Below the pieces are notes generated by a model that searched no databases, was not told where the DNA came from, and saw only the letters and a list, made by a program, of their open reading frames with translations. Below are positions 18,220 through 27,287 of a stretch of 53,436 bases of DNA, piece after piece (the first letter of the stretch is position 1; each line of letters starts with the position of its first letter). Source of the stretch: Akkermansiaceae bacterium (GTDB taxonomy: Bacteria; Verrucomicrobiota; Verrucomicrobiia; Verrucomicrobiales; Akkermansiaceae); contig JANRFH010000052.1 of the NCBI GenBank assembly GCA_030725745.1, forward strand, positions 92,324 to 145,759. Reading direction: 5' to 3'. Made by a program: the position numbers and the translations under genes.

Positions 18220-18365
18220 GTGCGGGGATGCTTGTCAGTTTGCTCTGTGGCGCAGACGGAAGCGGTCGCCTCCGTGCCCACAAAACGACATCCGCGACTT
18301 TAGTAAACATGGCCTAAATGTCAACTAGGTTCAAGAAATTCTCCCCTCTGCCTCAAGGGGCGGGT

Positions 18366-18716
18366 TCAGAAGAGGTTTTTGAGGAATTGAAGTGGGGTCG
18401 GGCGGAATCCCATTCCCGAATCCGTTTCCACGATATTCCCGGCAGGCCGACCTTTTACGGTCACTAAAATGCCTTGCTTGGGAATAAACGACGGCCTTTT
18501 ACCTTTCTCTGAGCGCTGAACAGAGATTGTGCTCTGGGGCAAAGAGAGCAAACTTTCCGCTTCTTTCCTGAGTTTGAAAAGAGAGCCGAAAGAATCTGCA
18601 TCGAGCACGATCCTGTCGTCGATGAAAGAGAGGGCGAAGGAACTGCTCTCGCAGGAAATGGAAAGTTTTCCGGTTATTTGCAAGCCACCGGGCAGTCTGG
18701 CTGGCTCACTTGACAT
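18366..18716 (-). CDS. Hypothetical protein
   Basis: 116 residues, no family recognised. No signal peptide, membrane segment or cysteine pair; moderately basic with several beta-like stretches (ISCESSSFALSFIDDRIVLD). Its start overlaps the end of the next gene upstream by 11 bp, which suggests translational coupling and supports both as real genes. It lies about 150 bp upstream of ftsQ in the same direction. The 18220-18365 gap shows no gene. Confidence 0.55.
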   Translation of the reverse strand: MSSEPARLPGGLQITGKLSISCESSSFALSFIDDRIVLDADSFGSLFKLRKEAESLLSLPQSTISVQRSEKGKRPSFIPKQGILVTVKGRPAGNIVETDSGMGFRPTPLQFLKNLF

Positions 18717-18909
18717 CGTTGCTGGTGCGGATTTTCAACGCTCCGTTGAATATCCACTTGGCGGAGTTGCCTTCGCCGCCGGTCTTTGAGGGGACGTGGA
18801 TTTCCATATTAGCTAGTTCGTAGGTGATCTCGGCGTTTCGTTCTGAGAGGCGGTCGAAGATTGCAATGGCAAGGTCAGGCCATGTGGCGGTCGGTGCGTT
18901 ATTTTCCAT
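18706..18909 (-). CDS. Small hypothetical protein
   Basis: 67 residues from the ATG at 18909 (MENNAPTATWPDLAIAIFDRL...). A start at 18996 would add 29 residues that overlap the opposite gene and look non-coding. The protein has one amphipathic helix (WPDLAIAIFDRLSERNAEITYEL) and a beta-like end (AKWIFNGALKIRTS). No family is recognised. It is divergent from the YiiX-like gene and coupled to the hypothetical gene that follows. Confidence 0.55.
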   Translation of the reverse strand: MENNAPTATWPDLAIAIFDRLSERNAEITYELANMEIHVPSKTGGEGNSAKWIFNGALKIRTSNDVK

Positions 18910-18995
18910 AGTGATTGACCCTAGTATGGATTTTGAAGCATGCAAATGAACTGATCGGGCATCTTGCCGTATGGAAGATTCCTTCTGGAAGAGCA

Positions 18996-20309
18996 ATGTC
19001 TGGGGCGTTAGGTGTTGTGAAAGTGAATTTCGTCAGAGAAATCGAAAGCGGTAAAAGGACGCTGTTGGCAGTGGTGAAGGTTCTCCCTGCGTCAGAAGAC
19101 CTGGAGCAGGAAGTTGCGGATGCGATGGCGGCGCAGCAGAGGGGGTATTACCTGCCAGATGAGGATGAACGGTTGCGCGAGGTCTTTGCCAGTTACCTTG
19201 ATATCAGATCGGCATTGAGGGAGTTGCTCGCAGAGATGGAACCCTTGGTGGATGAGGGGCGTGGACTTGATGTGGATGAGAGATTGCGGGTGTTTATTGT
19301 GGGATATTGTGCGGCGTGCCTGCTGGTAAGGAGTGGCTCTTACATTATCAGGATCGCGGATGGGAAAAATGTGGTGGCGGAAAAGCTGGATGAGGCTGAG
19401 CCGAGATACGGGATACCGCGTAAGTCATTTACTGAGATCTACCGGCTGCAAAGCTCCGTGCAAAGAATGTGGAAATTTTACTCGGCATGGTGCTTTTATG
19501 ATGAATACCGGGCGCGGATTCGGGCGATGGCGGATGACGAACAAGTCGGGGAATTGGTAGCGATTTTGAAACGAGAAGAGCCGTTTATGGAAAAACGGCG
19601 GAGAGAATTTGTCGGGCAGCGGTTTCGCTATCGCTTGCATTCGTTTTTACGCAGGAACAAGTCCGGCTATGAGAATACGATGTTTCACCTCCTCGCGATA
19701 GGAGGGAGGACGGTCTCTGAGCTGCGGGATCCGACGAAAGGTCTGGTGAGATCGCCGAAAAGGGTGCCCGGTAAACCGCTGCAGGCAATCCGTGAATTTC
19801 TCAAGCCCGGAGATATTCTGGTGACGCGTCACCGTGATGCTTTGACGAATGTTTTCCTTCCGGGCTACTGGCCTCACGCTGCCTTGTATGTGGGTGAGCG
19901 GGAGGGTGGAAATGTGGTTGAGGCGAAGAAGGACGGGGTTCTATTGCGCGAGCTGGCAGAGACTTTGTCAGTGGATGAATTTGTCGTGATGCGGGCAGAG
20001 GTGGGTGAGGATGTGCTCGAGACGGTGGTGTCGAGGGCGCTTAGCCATGTGGGTAAATTGTTTGATTTCTCCTTCGATTTCCGCCAGGCGGCGCGGATGG
20101 CCTGCACGGCGGTGATTTACCGGAGCTGGCACGGGCAAGGTGGCATCGAGTTTTCTCTGACGGAAACTTCAGGAAAGCTGTGTCTGCCTGCGGAAAAACT
20201 CATCGACCAAGCGCTGGGTAGCGGACTTTTCAAAGTGGTGGGATTTTTTGGAGAAGGCTGTGGGGAAGTGAGCTTGGGTGAAGAGGCTGCTCGCAAATTT
20301 AAACGTTGA
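18996..20309 (+). CDS. YiiX/YebB-like NlpC/P60-family cysteine hydrolase
   Basis: 437 residues from the ATG at 18996, chosen because GGAAGAG lies just upstream. The N-terminal 270 residues are helical, charged and unassigned. The C-terminal part (about 280-415) matches the YiiX (Peptidase_C92) pattern: LKPGDILVTRHRDALTNVFLPGYWPHAALYVG with a conserved His in PHAALYVG, then AEV-x-VLE and CTAVIYRSW with the likely nucleophile Cys in MACTAVIY. Members act on peptide or amide bonds in envelope or lipid substrates. It separates ddl from ftsQ on the other strand, and its 3' end overlaps that of ddl by 11 bp. Confidence 0.75.
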   Translation: MSGALGVVKVNFVREIESGKRTLLAVVKVLPASEDLEQEVADAMAAQQRGYYLPDEDERLREVFASYLDIRSALRELLAEMEPLVDEGRGLDVDERLRVFIVGYCAACLLVRSGSYIIRIADGKNVVAEKLDEAEPRYGIPRKSFTEIYRLQSSVQRMWKFYSAWCFYDEYRARIRAMADDEQVGELVAILKREEPFMEKRRREFVGQRFRYRLHSFLRRNKSGYENTMFHLLAIGGRTVSELRDPTKGLVRSPKRVPGKPLQAIREFLKPGDILVTRHRDALTNVFLPGYWPHAALYVGEREGGNVVEAKKDGVLLRELAETLSVDEFVVMRAEVGEDVLETVVSRALSHVGKLFDFSFDFRQAARMACTAVIYRSWHGQGGIEFSLTETSGKLCLPAEKLIDQALGSGLFKVVGFFGEGCGEVSLGEEAARKFKR

Positions 20310-21213
20310 GAGATAGCTCGGCGATTCTCTTGCAGAGTTCGGGGAAGGGGAGTCCACCGGCTGCGGCGGATTTCGGGAGGAGGGAAGTTTCCGTCATGCC
20401 GGGGATGGTGTTCGCTTCGAGGACGTAGGGATTGTTATCGGCGTCTAGCATGACATCGACGCGGGAGTAAACTTCGAGGTTGAGGGACTTGTGGGCGGCG
20501 ACGGCGGCGGCTTGCACGGACATGGTCGTTTCCAGATCGAGATCGGCGGGGCAGATGTATTGGGAGCCGGTTGCTTTGCCAGAGAGCCACGGGTATTTTG
20601 TGGCCATGTCGTAAACTCCCTCGGGAGGGATGATGTGGACGATGGGGTAGGCTTCGCCATCAATGACAGGCACGGTGAGTTCCGCTCCGGAGATGAATTC
20701 CTCGATGAGGAGGTCATTGGAAAGTTTCGCGGCCTTGGTGATGGCTGCTTCGGCTTCCTCCTGGGTTTTCACGATCTCGATGCCTACGGATGAGCCTTCG
20801 CGAGGTGGTTTCACGACGAAGGGAGGCGGGAAGGAGGGCATGACCGGGCCGTTGGTGCAATCGATGATCTCGGATTTCGGAGTGGGGACGTTTGCGGCGA
20901 TGAAGGCTTCTTTGGCGAGGCCTTTGTCGAAGGCGATACGGGAGGATTCGGCGCGTGCTCCGGTGTAGGGAATGCCCATGCCATCGAGGATGGACTGGAG
21001 TTGGCCGTCTTCGCCGAAGGTGCCGTGGATGAGGTTGAAACAAAGGCCGGTGCCCTCGGGGAGATCTATGGTGGTGGAGGTGACATCGACTGCTATCGCA
21101 TCAAGTCCGAGGGAGAGAAGGGCGTTCAGGACAGCGTTTCCGGAGGCGAGGGAGACCTGACGCTCGGAGCCGGGGCCACCCATGAGGACAGCGATTTTGA
21201 TTTGGGAAAGCAT
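20299..21213 (-). CDS. ddl: D-alanine--D-alanine ligase
   Basis: 304 residues from the ATG at 21213; an in-frame start at 21228 would add 5 residues. It makes the D-Ala-D-Ala dipeptide for peptidoglycan with ATP. Visible ATP-grasp features are KIAVLMGGPGSERQVSLASG (N-terminal substrate loop), HGTFGEDGQLQSILD, PFVVKPPREGSSVGI (ATP-binding), EEFISGAELTVPVIDG and the metal and substrate site VYSRVDVMLDADNNPYVLEANTIPGMT. All main motifs are intact. In many genomes ddl lies next to ftsQ; here the YiiX-like gene and two small genes intervene. Confidence 0.96.
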   Translation of the reverse strand: MLSQIKIAVLMGGPGSERQVSLASGNAVLNALLSLGLDAIAVDVTSTTIDLPEGTGLCFNLIHGTFGEDGQLQSILDGMGIPYTGARAESSRIAFDKGLAKEAFIAANVPTPKSEIIDCTNGPVMPSFPPPFVVKPPREGSSVGIEIVKTQEEAEAAITKAAKLSNDLLIEEFISGAELTVPVIDGEAYPIVHIIPPEGVYDMATKYPWLSGKATGSQYICPADLDLETTMSVQAAAVAAHKSLNLEVYSRVDVMLDADNNPYVLEANTIPGMTETSLLPKSAAAGGLPFPELCKRIAELSLNV

Positions 21214-21219
21214 GGCTCG

Positions 21220-21250
21220 AACTTTCAACTTTCAATTTTCAACTTTCAAT
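21220..21250. repeat. 'aactttcaa' intergenic repeat
   Basis: Four imperfect copies of an AACTTTCAA-type element, in a row, occupy the space just upstream of ddl. Related elements lie at 5740, 23281 and 38368. Confidence 0.6.
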
Positions 21251-21280
21251 GAAGAAAAAGGGCTTGGGTTGTGGTTTTTC

Positions 21281-21309
21281 ACCGCAGAGGTCGCAGAGGT
21301 GGCGCAGAG
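21281..21309. repeat. 'cgcagag' periodic intergenic repeat
   Basis: Three CGCAGAG elements spaced 9-10 bp apart (accGCAGAGgtcGCAGAG...). A related array lies at 38311-38348. The rest of the 258-bp ddl-to-sulfatase gap shows no gene. Confidence 0.6.
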
Positions 21310-21471
21310 CTGGGTTGAGGGTTCTTTTTGGATTTATGGGAAGATTTAAAGACGGTGTAAGTAGAAGCCGGTATGTCCTTTTTGTGGAATTGGCTGCAAG
21401 GATTTGGGTGATTCTGGGAGGGAAATGTTCTCTGTGCTTGAAATTATAGCGATACCAAGCGGCAATACTTC

Positions 21472-23256
21472 ATGCTTAAAAAAATCCTACCCTTATTGCT
21501 AATCGTTCCGCTGCATGGCGGTTTTGCGTCTGAGGAGCCGAATGTCGTATTCATCATCACTGACGATCAAGGATATGGCGATCTGGCCTGTCATGGTAAC
21601 CCGGTGATCAAGACACCGAACATCGATAAGCTATACTCTGAGTCGATTCGTTTGACTGATTACCACGTTTCACCCACGTGCACACCCACTCGTGCTGCCT
21701 TGATGACCGGGCGCTACACGAATCGCACCGGCGCCTGGCATACGATTATGGGGCGTTCCATTCTCCGCACGAATGAGACGACGATTGCAGATCACCTCAG
21801 CAAGGCTGGCTTGGTAACAGGGATCTTCGGCAAATGGCATCTTGGCGATGGGTATCCTTATGATCCGCAGTATCGGGGTTTCCAGAAAACCTACATCCAC
21901 GGCGGCGGAGGTATCGGACAGACTCCTGACGTTTGGGATAACTCTTACTTCGACGATACTTATCTGGAAGATGGAGAACTCACTCAAGCAAAGGGGTTTT
22001 GCACGGATGTCTTTTTTGAAGAGGCCACGGAGTTCATTGAAAAGCAGGTCGAAGCTAAGAAGCCTTTTTTCGCCTACATATCCACCAATGCGCCACACGG
22101 GCCTTATAATGCTCCGCAAAAATACCTCGATATGTATCCCGAGCTAGAAGGGAAAACCCAGTCTTTCTTCGCAATGATCACCAACATCGATGACAACGTT
22201 GGGCAACTCCGCGCACGTCTTGCTGAAATTGGTGCTGCCGACAATACCATCTTCATTTTCACCACTGACAACGGAACTGCAGGTGGTTCTAAAGTTTTCA
22301 ATGCGGGCATGCGCGGGAACAAAGGAAGCAATCTCGAAGGTGGTCACCGTGTGCCGTTCTTCATGCACTGGCCTGCTAAGGGTTGGAATGAGGGACGTGA
22401 TGTCGGGACTTTGAGCGCCCACATTGATGTCCTCCCGACCTTTGCAGAAATATTCGATTTCTCGCTCGAAGACTCTCTTCCAGTAGATGGAAAATCGATT
22501 CTGCCTGTGCTCACAAGTTCAGACGCAGATTGGTCAGACCGGATCATTTACACGGACTCACAACGCAATATTACTCCAGTCGAATACAAGAATTGCTCTA
22601 TCATGTCGCAAGACTGGCGTCTCATTAACGGGAAGCAGCTCTACCAGATCTCGAAAGATCCTAGCCAAGAAAATAACGTGGCCGATAAGCACCCGGAGCG
22701 AGTGGCGTCTATGCGCAAGAGCTACGAGGAGACTTGGGACGATATGGAAGAATCTTTCGCAGAGGGCGCTCCTTTTCATCTTGGTGAAAATCCCAAGCCT
22801 CTTTCACTGACCGCACATGACTTAGTTGGTACGGGTGGCACCGCATCCGTCGCGTGGAATCAGCAATACATTCGCGAGGGAAAACTGACAGGTATCAATG
22901 AAGACGGCCCTGCCTATTGGCAAATCAAAGTCACTAAAGCTGGCAAATACACCTTCGAACTCTCTCGCTATCCACTATACACGGGTATCGCTCTAAACGC
23001 CTCAGCTCCTACGGGCAGCCAGGTGCCAGGTGACAGCAAGTCCTTCCGCACTTTCGAGGCGCGTGCTTTCGATATCAAAAGTGGTTACATCAGTCTGAAC
23101 GGGAAAGTGCTAGCAAGTGCAGAGGCTGAGCCAGATGCGGCATCTATTACTCTTACAGCGGAGCTTCCAGTAGGGACGCATCAGCTGAGTGCGATCTTCG
23201 AAACTCCAGACGGAGAGAATGTAGCTTACTATACGGTCATCAAAGCTGCAGAATAG
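21472..23256 (+). CDS. Secreted sulfatase (arylsulfatase-type)
   Basis: 594 residues. The signal peptide is 1-19 (LPLLLIVPLHGGFAS). The metal site is FIITDDQGYGDLACHGNP, and the formylglycine motif is C70-T-P-T-R74 followed by AALMTGRY. GKWHLGDGYPYDPQYRGF, NAPHGP and TTDNG are all present, so the active site looks complete. After about residue 440 a beta-sandwich-like region (AYWQIKVTKAGKYTFELSRYP) may bind carbohydrate. It stands alone on the plus strand between murC-murB and ddl. The sulfated substrate is unknown. Like the sulfatase at 359-2407 it needs FGE for activation. Confidence 0.92.
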   Translation: MLKKILPLLLIVPLHGGFASEEPNVVFIITDDQGYGDLACHGNPVIKTPNIDKLYSESIRLTDYHVSPTCTPTRAALMTGRYTNRTGAWHTIMGRSILRTNETTIADHLSKAGLVTGIFGKWHLGDGYPYDPQYRGFQKTYIHGGGGIGQTPDVWDNSYFDDTYLEDGELTQAKGFCTDVFFEEATEFIEKQVEAKKPFFAYISTNAPHGPYNAPQKYLDMYPELEGKTQSFFAMITNIDDNVGQLRARLAEIGAADNTIFIFTTDNGTAGGSKVFNAGMRGNKGSNLEGGHRVPFFMHWPAKGWNEGRDVGTLSAHIDVLPTFAEIFDFSLEDSLPVDGKSILPVLTSSDADWSDRIIYTDSQRNITPVEYKNCSIMSQDWRLINGKQLYQISKDPSQENNVADKHPERVASMRKSYEETWDDMEESFAEGAPFHLGENPKPLSLTAHDLVGTGGTASVAWNQQYIREGKLTGINEDGPAYWQIKVTKAGKYTFELSRYPLYTGIALNASAPTGSQVPGDSKSFRTFEARAFDIKSGYISLNGKVLASAEAEPDAASITLTAELPVGTHQLSAIFETPDGENVAYYTVIKAAE

Positions 23257-23280
23257 GGCACAGCAATACGGGGAAACCTT

Positions 23281-23304
23281 AAGTTTTAAACTTTGAACCT
23301 CAAT
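23281..23304. repeat. 'ttttaaactttgaa' intergenic repeat
   Basis: A short copy of the A/T-rich repeat family, in the 95-bp gap between the sulfatase and murC-murB 3' ends. Confidence 0.4.
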
Positions 23305-23351
23305 GAAGAGAAGATGCCGTTTTCTCCAACTCTTTCTTGGAGTTTGAAGTT

Positions 23352-25670
23352 TCAGAAGCAGAAGTCTTCTTCTCCGATGATCTTGACCTCGGTTTCCAGG
23401 TCTACTCCGCGCTCTTGCTTGGCCTTTTTCTGGATGGACTCGATGAGGGCGAGGATGTCGGAGGCGGTGGCGCTGCCGTTGTTGACGATGAAGTTTCCGT
23501 GAACGTCTGATACGGCGGCTTTACCAATGGAGGAGCCTTTGAGGCCGAGAGTGTCGATCAGGCGGCCAGCGGGGATTTCCTCCGGGTTCTTGAAAGTGCA
23601 GCCTGCGGAGGCGGCGATGGGTTGCGAGGTTTTGCGTTTCTCGCGAGATTCGTTCCAGCGTTTCTTGATGTTGTCGTGGCTGTCGTTCTTGCCTTTGAAA
23701 ACGGCTTCTAGGGCGAAGTTCCGGCGAAGCTCTTGGACGTTGCGGTAGCCGGCGGTGATTTCTTCACGTTCACGAGTGCGGATGACTCCGTCCTCGTCAA
23801 GGAAAGTGACGCGGACGACTTGATCGAAGGTCTCGATACCCATGGCTCCGGCATTCATGCGCAGGGAGCCGCCTACGTTTCCGGGGATGCCTTCCATCCA
23901 CTCGAAGCCACCGATACCGTGTGCTCCGGCGAAGGAGGCGAGTTTTTTGAGCCGAACGCCTACGCCTGCGACGACGTGGCCTTTCGCATCGAGGGAGATG
24001 CCGGAAAAAGCTCCGCCGCTCGGGTGGATGACGGCGCCACGAATACCACCATCGCGGACAAGAATGTTCGAGCCGCGGCCTACGACTCGGATGGGGATGC
24101 CGCGCTCACGGCAGCCATCGACAAGGAAGGCGAAGGCGAAGAATGATTGCGGCTCGAACCAGAACTGGGCGGGGCCACCTACTAGGAGCGTGGTATGTTT
24201 CTTCATCGGCTCGTAGAGCTTGCCGTTGATCTCTCCTTCGGGGGCGACGGCTTTGAGTTCTTCGAGTGTCTTGAGATCGCCGATGATGCGTGTGCCGACT
24301 TCGTGGACGTTGCCCGCGCCGAGGGTGATGAGGAGGTCGCCGGGTTCGAGGGAATTACCGACGATGTGGTGGGCGGTGGCCATGTCGGGTAGGAATTTAC
24401 CGGGAATATCGCCGTTTTCCTTCATCGCATCGACGAGGGTCTGGCCGGTGATGCCGGGGATGGGTGGTTCGGAGGCTGGATAGACGTCTGTGATGAAGAC
24501 TTTGTCAGCGGCTTGGAGGACTTTTCCGAAATCATCGGCGAGTGCTTGCGTGCGCGTGTAGCGGTGCGGCTGGAAAAGGACGATGAGGCGCGAGGGCTTG
24601 AGAGAGCGCGCGGTCTGGAGGGTGGCGGCGAGTTCGGTGGGGTGGTGGCCGTAATCGTCGATGACGCGGAAATCCTTGGAGAGGTATTTCGTCTCGAAGC
24701 GGCGCTTGGCACCGGCGAAGGAGGTGAGGGCGCGGGCGATCAGGGAGAACTCCGCACCACAGATGTCCGCGATGGCGATGGCGGCGAGGGCGTTGAGGAT
24801 GTTGTGCTCGCCGGGGATGGCGAGTTCGATATCGCCGAGGGGTTTGCCGTCTCTTTTCACGGTGAAAGCGGAGGAGCCTTTGAGATCGCGGATGTCTGAG
24901 GCGGTGTAGTTCGTTTTCTCGTCGGTGGTTTCCCAGCCGTAGGAGACGGCGTTTTCACGCTCCGCGCAAAGCTCGTTCGCGACGGGGCTTTCGGCGCAAT
25001 AGACGATCTTGCCAGAGGTGTTTTCGGCGAGGGTGGTGAAGACCTCCTTGATGTGGTCGAGGTCGCGGTAGAAATCGAGGTGCTCGGCTTCGATGTTGAG
25101 GATGACCGAGTGGCGCGGCTGATAGAGGGCGAGGGTGCCGTCTGATTCGTCACCTTCCGCGACCATGAGTTCGCCTTCCGGTTCCCACTTCGCGTTCGCT
25201 CCGAGGATGGGGATTTCCGCACCGACGTAGTGGGAGGGCTTGTGGCCGCATTCGCGCAGGAGGTGGGCGGTCATGGCGGAGGTGGTGGTCTTGCCGTGGG
25301 TGCCGGAGATGATGATGCCCGCCTTCGTTTTGAGGATCGCAGCGAGGCATTCCGCGCGGCGGATGAGGGGAATCTTGCGTTTTACTGCTCCGGCGTAGGC
25401 GGGGTTTTTCGGGGTGATCGCGGAGGAGTAGACGACGAGATCTGCGCCTTCCACGGCGGCATCCGTCTGGGGTGAGGAAAACTGCAGACCAAGCGTCTGC
25501 ATGCGGTCAGTCTCCGAGGTGGTGACGCGGTCGCAGCCGGAGACCTTGTGCCCCATGCCGATGAGTAGCAGCGCGAGGCCGCTCATTCCCGATCCGGCAA
25601 CGCCGATGAGGTGGATGTGCAGGGGTTTCGAGAGATCGGTGAGATCCTGTGTCTTTTTCTTCGCGGCCAT
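23352..25670 (-). CDS. murC-murB: Fused UDP-N-acetylmuramate--L-alanine ligase / UDP-N-acetylenolpyruvoylglucosamine reductase (MurC-MurB)
   Basis: 772 residues. The first 475 are MurC: HIHLIGVAGSGMSGLALLL, the ATP loop GTHGKTTTS (123-131), EADESDG-like EGDESDG, and DDYGHHPTE. The second part, from about 490, is MurB: GRGSNILVRDGGIRG (FAD binding), EWMEGIPGNVGGSLRMNAGAMG, YRNV, and SAGCTFKNP with Cys691 at the position of the proton-donor Ser/Cys. The two enzymes catalyse consecutive steps, first reduction of UDP-GlcNAc-enolpyruvate to UDP-MurNAc (MurB), then L-Ala addition (MurC). The order in the fusion is reversed relative to the pathway. Such fusions occur in Verrucomicrobiota and Chlamydiae relatives (there with Ddl). 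Confidence 0.95.
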   Translation of the reverse strand: MAAKKKTQDLTDLSKPLHIHLIGVAGSGMSGLALLLIGMGHKVSGCDRVTTSETDRMQTLGLQFSSPQTDAAVEGADLVVYSSAITPKNPAYAGAVKRKIPLIRRAECLAAILKTKAGIIISGTHGKTTTSAMTAHLLRECGHKPSHYVGAEIPILGANAKWEPEGELMVAEGDESDGTLALYQPRHSVILNIEAEHLDFYRDLDHIKEVFTTLAENTSGKIVYCAESPVANELCAERENAVSYGWETTDEKTNYTASDIRDLKGSSAFTVKRDGKPLGDIELAIPGEHNILNALAAIAIADICGAEFSLIARALTSFAGAKRRFETKYLSKDFRVIDDYGHHPTELAATLQTARSLKPSRLIVLFQPHRYTRTQALADDFGKVLQAADKVFITDVYPASEPPIPGITGQTLVDAMKENGDIPGKFLPDMATAHHIVGNSLEPGDLLITLGAGNVHEVGTRIIGDLKTLEELKAVAPEGEINGKLYEPMKKHTTLLVGGPAQFWFEPQSFFAFAFLVDGCRERGIPIRVVGRGSNILVRDGGIRGAVIHPSGGAFSGISLDAKGHVVAGVGVRLKKLASFAGAHGIGGFEWMEGIPGNVGGSLRMNAGAMGIETFDQVVRVTFLDEDGVIRTREREEITAGYRNVQELRRNFALEAVFKGKNDSHDNIKKRWNESREKRKTSQPIAASAGCTFKNPEEIPAGRLIDTLGLKGSSIGKAAVSDVHGNFIVNNGSATASDILALIESIQKKAKQERGVDLETEVKIIGEEDFCF

Positions 25671-25778
25671 GTGAGGGGCGGGAGGGTGGAGGGTTTCCGG
25701 TAGGGAGAAAAGCCGAAAAGCTCAGAGGCCACAGTGTCTCGCCGCCAGTGATAATGTCTTAGCGGAAAATGATAAGAC

Positions 25779-26479
25779 CTACCTTTTCCTCCGGGCAAGG
25801 AGGGTCAGGGAGCCTATGGCGAGCAGGGCGCTGCTGGAGGTCTCGGGAACGCCGTTGATCGCATTGAACCCTTGGGAAATAGTCATCGGGGAGTTGTCAC
25901 TGTTCGTGGCGATGGAGAGGAGGCTACCGGCATTGACACCATCTAGGTAGAACCGCGCGACCGACTCATACACCTCGTCGCCATCTAGGGAAACGCCGAT
26001 GTAGTTATTGGAGCCATCCACCGCGGGAGTCGTGATAAAGGCTGGCCTGTATAAAACTGCACCCATCAGGTCTACTGCTCGGCTGAAAAGAGGTTCATCC
26101 GGATCCGTGTTGCTCGCATACTGTAGGAAGGGGACTCCGCCGGTGGGGGTAAGATCCTCCCCTCGAGTGAAGGCGACCGAGTTCGAAGAGCCTGCAATGG
26201 CGAAAAGTCCCCCGGCGATTGACACTGAATACTTCCCCGGATCCCCTAGGGTGATTCCTGGTGGAAGGACAAATGTTAAACCGCCGATGGTAACGGAGCT
26301 CCCTGAAAAAATATGTCGGGCGTCGGTGCGGTGAAGGTCAGGGAAATGGTGGGATGGACGATGCCGGAGTAGTCGGTGACCACCGTCGCTGCCCTAGATA
26401 CGGAGGCGATGCCGCAGCTGGCCAAGAAGATGATGAGGCCGAAGAGGGCGCTAGGTGTCGGCGGATTTGGGGTGCTCAT
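25779..26479 (-). pseudogene. PEP-CTERM-like secreted protein split by a frameshift
   Basis: A frame from 26479 encodes a signal peptide (LFGLIIFLASCGIASVSRA) and about 35 mature residues, then stops. The neighbouring frame continues without its own start (SGSSVTIGGLTFVLPPG...) to 25779. It ends VPETSSSALLAIGSLTLLARRKR, a PEP-CTERM-like sorting signal: VPE, hydrophobic segment, basic end. Joining the two at the A6 run at 26306-26311 (T6 on the coding strand) gives one continuous protein if one base is added. Either the gene is a pseudogene, it is expressed by slippage on the run, or the base is a sequencing error. No enzymatic motif is seen. Confidence 0.7.
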
Positions 26480-26552
26480 ACGGAGTCTAAGTCGCTAATC
26501 TTAACACCCAAACCGTTAGGAACCTACAAAAATAGCAATTTGCCTTGCGCCC

Positions 26553-27269
26553 TCAGTGGATCAAAAGATGGCCGAGCAGGCCGATGGCGAAGCCGATCAC
26601 TGCGCCGAGACTGGGCAGCCAGTGTTTCTTGAGTTTCGCCTGCGGGGCGATGTCTTGGAAAACGACATAGAGGATGCCGCCTGCGGCGAAAAGCAGCAGG
26701 CCATCCACCACCATGGGCGAGTCTCCGAGCAGGAAGTAACCCGCGACGCCTGCGATGGTGCCGACCGGCACGAGGGCGGCGAATGTGAACAAAAGCCTGC
26801 GCGGCGAGATCCCGCCCGCGTCGATCATTTCCCGGTAGGCATTGAAGCCCTCCGGCAGGTTCTGGAGAAACATAAAGAGCGCAAGGGTCATGCCCGCACC
26901 GTTCCCGGCGGCGAAGGCGGCTCCCATCGCAATGGCCTCCGGGATGAAGTCCGCCAGCATCGCCACAAGGTTGCTTGCCGGGGTGTCGCGCTTGGCGAGG
27001 AATACACCGAGCCTTCCGAAGGCCGCCCCGCCGAGGAGGAAACACAGAAGCACGCCCCAGATAGGAAGTTTCCCGAGCGATGCCGGGACGAGCACCAAGG
27101 CAACGGCGGCGATGAGGATGCCGCCGCCCAGCGCGATGACCCCGTGGCGGAATTCCGTCTCCAGCCAGCGCCGATGGATCGATTCACGTGAGGCAAGCAA
27201 GCCACCGAGTGGCATCGCCGCACCTGCTAGGGTGGTGGCGAGTATGATCTTGGTGAGTTCGTTCATCAT
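26553..27269 (-). CDS. ZIP-family metal transporter
   Basis: 238 residues with about eight membrane helices. The two metal-site helices read MLADFIPEAIAMGAAFAAG and LFMFLQNLPEGF, which match ZIP TM4 and TM5 with the PE pairs kept but the usual first His residues replaced by Asp and Gln. A Gly-rich segment GGLLLFAAGGILYVVFQDIAPQ follows. ZIP proteins import zinc, iron or manganese into the cytoplasm. The altered ligands make the metal uncertain. It is upstream of the frameshifted PEP-CTERM-like gene on the same strand. Confidence 0.82.
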   Translation of the reverse strand: MMNELTKIILATTLAGAAMPLGGLLASRESIHRRWLETEFRHGVIALGGGILIAAVALVLVPASLGKLPIWGVLLCFLLGGAAFGRLGVFLAKRDTPASNLVAMLADFIPEAIAMGAAFAAGNGAGMTLALFMFLQNLPEGFNAYREMIDAGGISPRRLLFTFAALVPVGTIAGVAGYFLLGDSPMVVDGLLLFAAGGILYVVFQDIAPQAKLKKHWLPSLGAVIGFAIGLLGHLLIH

Positions 27270-27287
27270 TGCGTTTGCGGAAAAATA

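Noticed and set aside
23352-24400. Cys691 of MurB as an active-site loss
   Set aside because: Cys at this position occurs in many MurB proteins and can serve as proton donor, so it is not abnormal.
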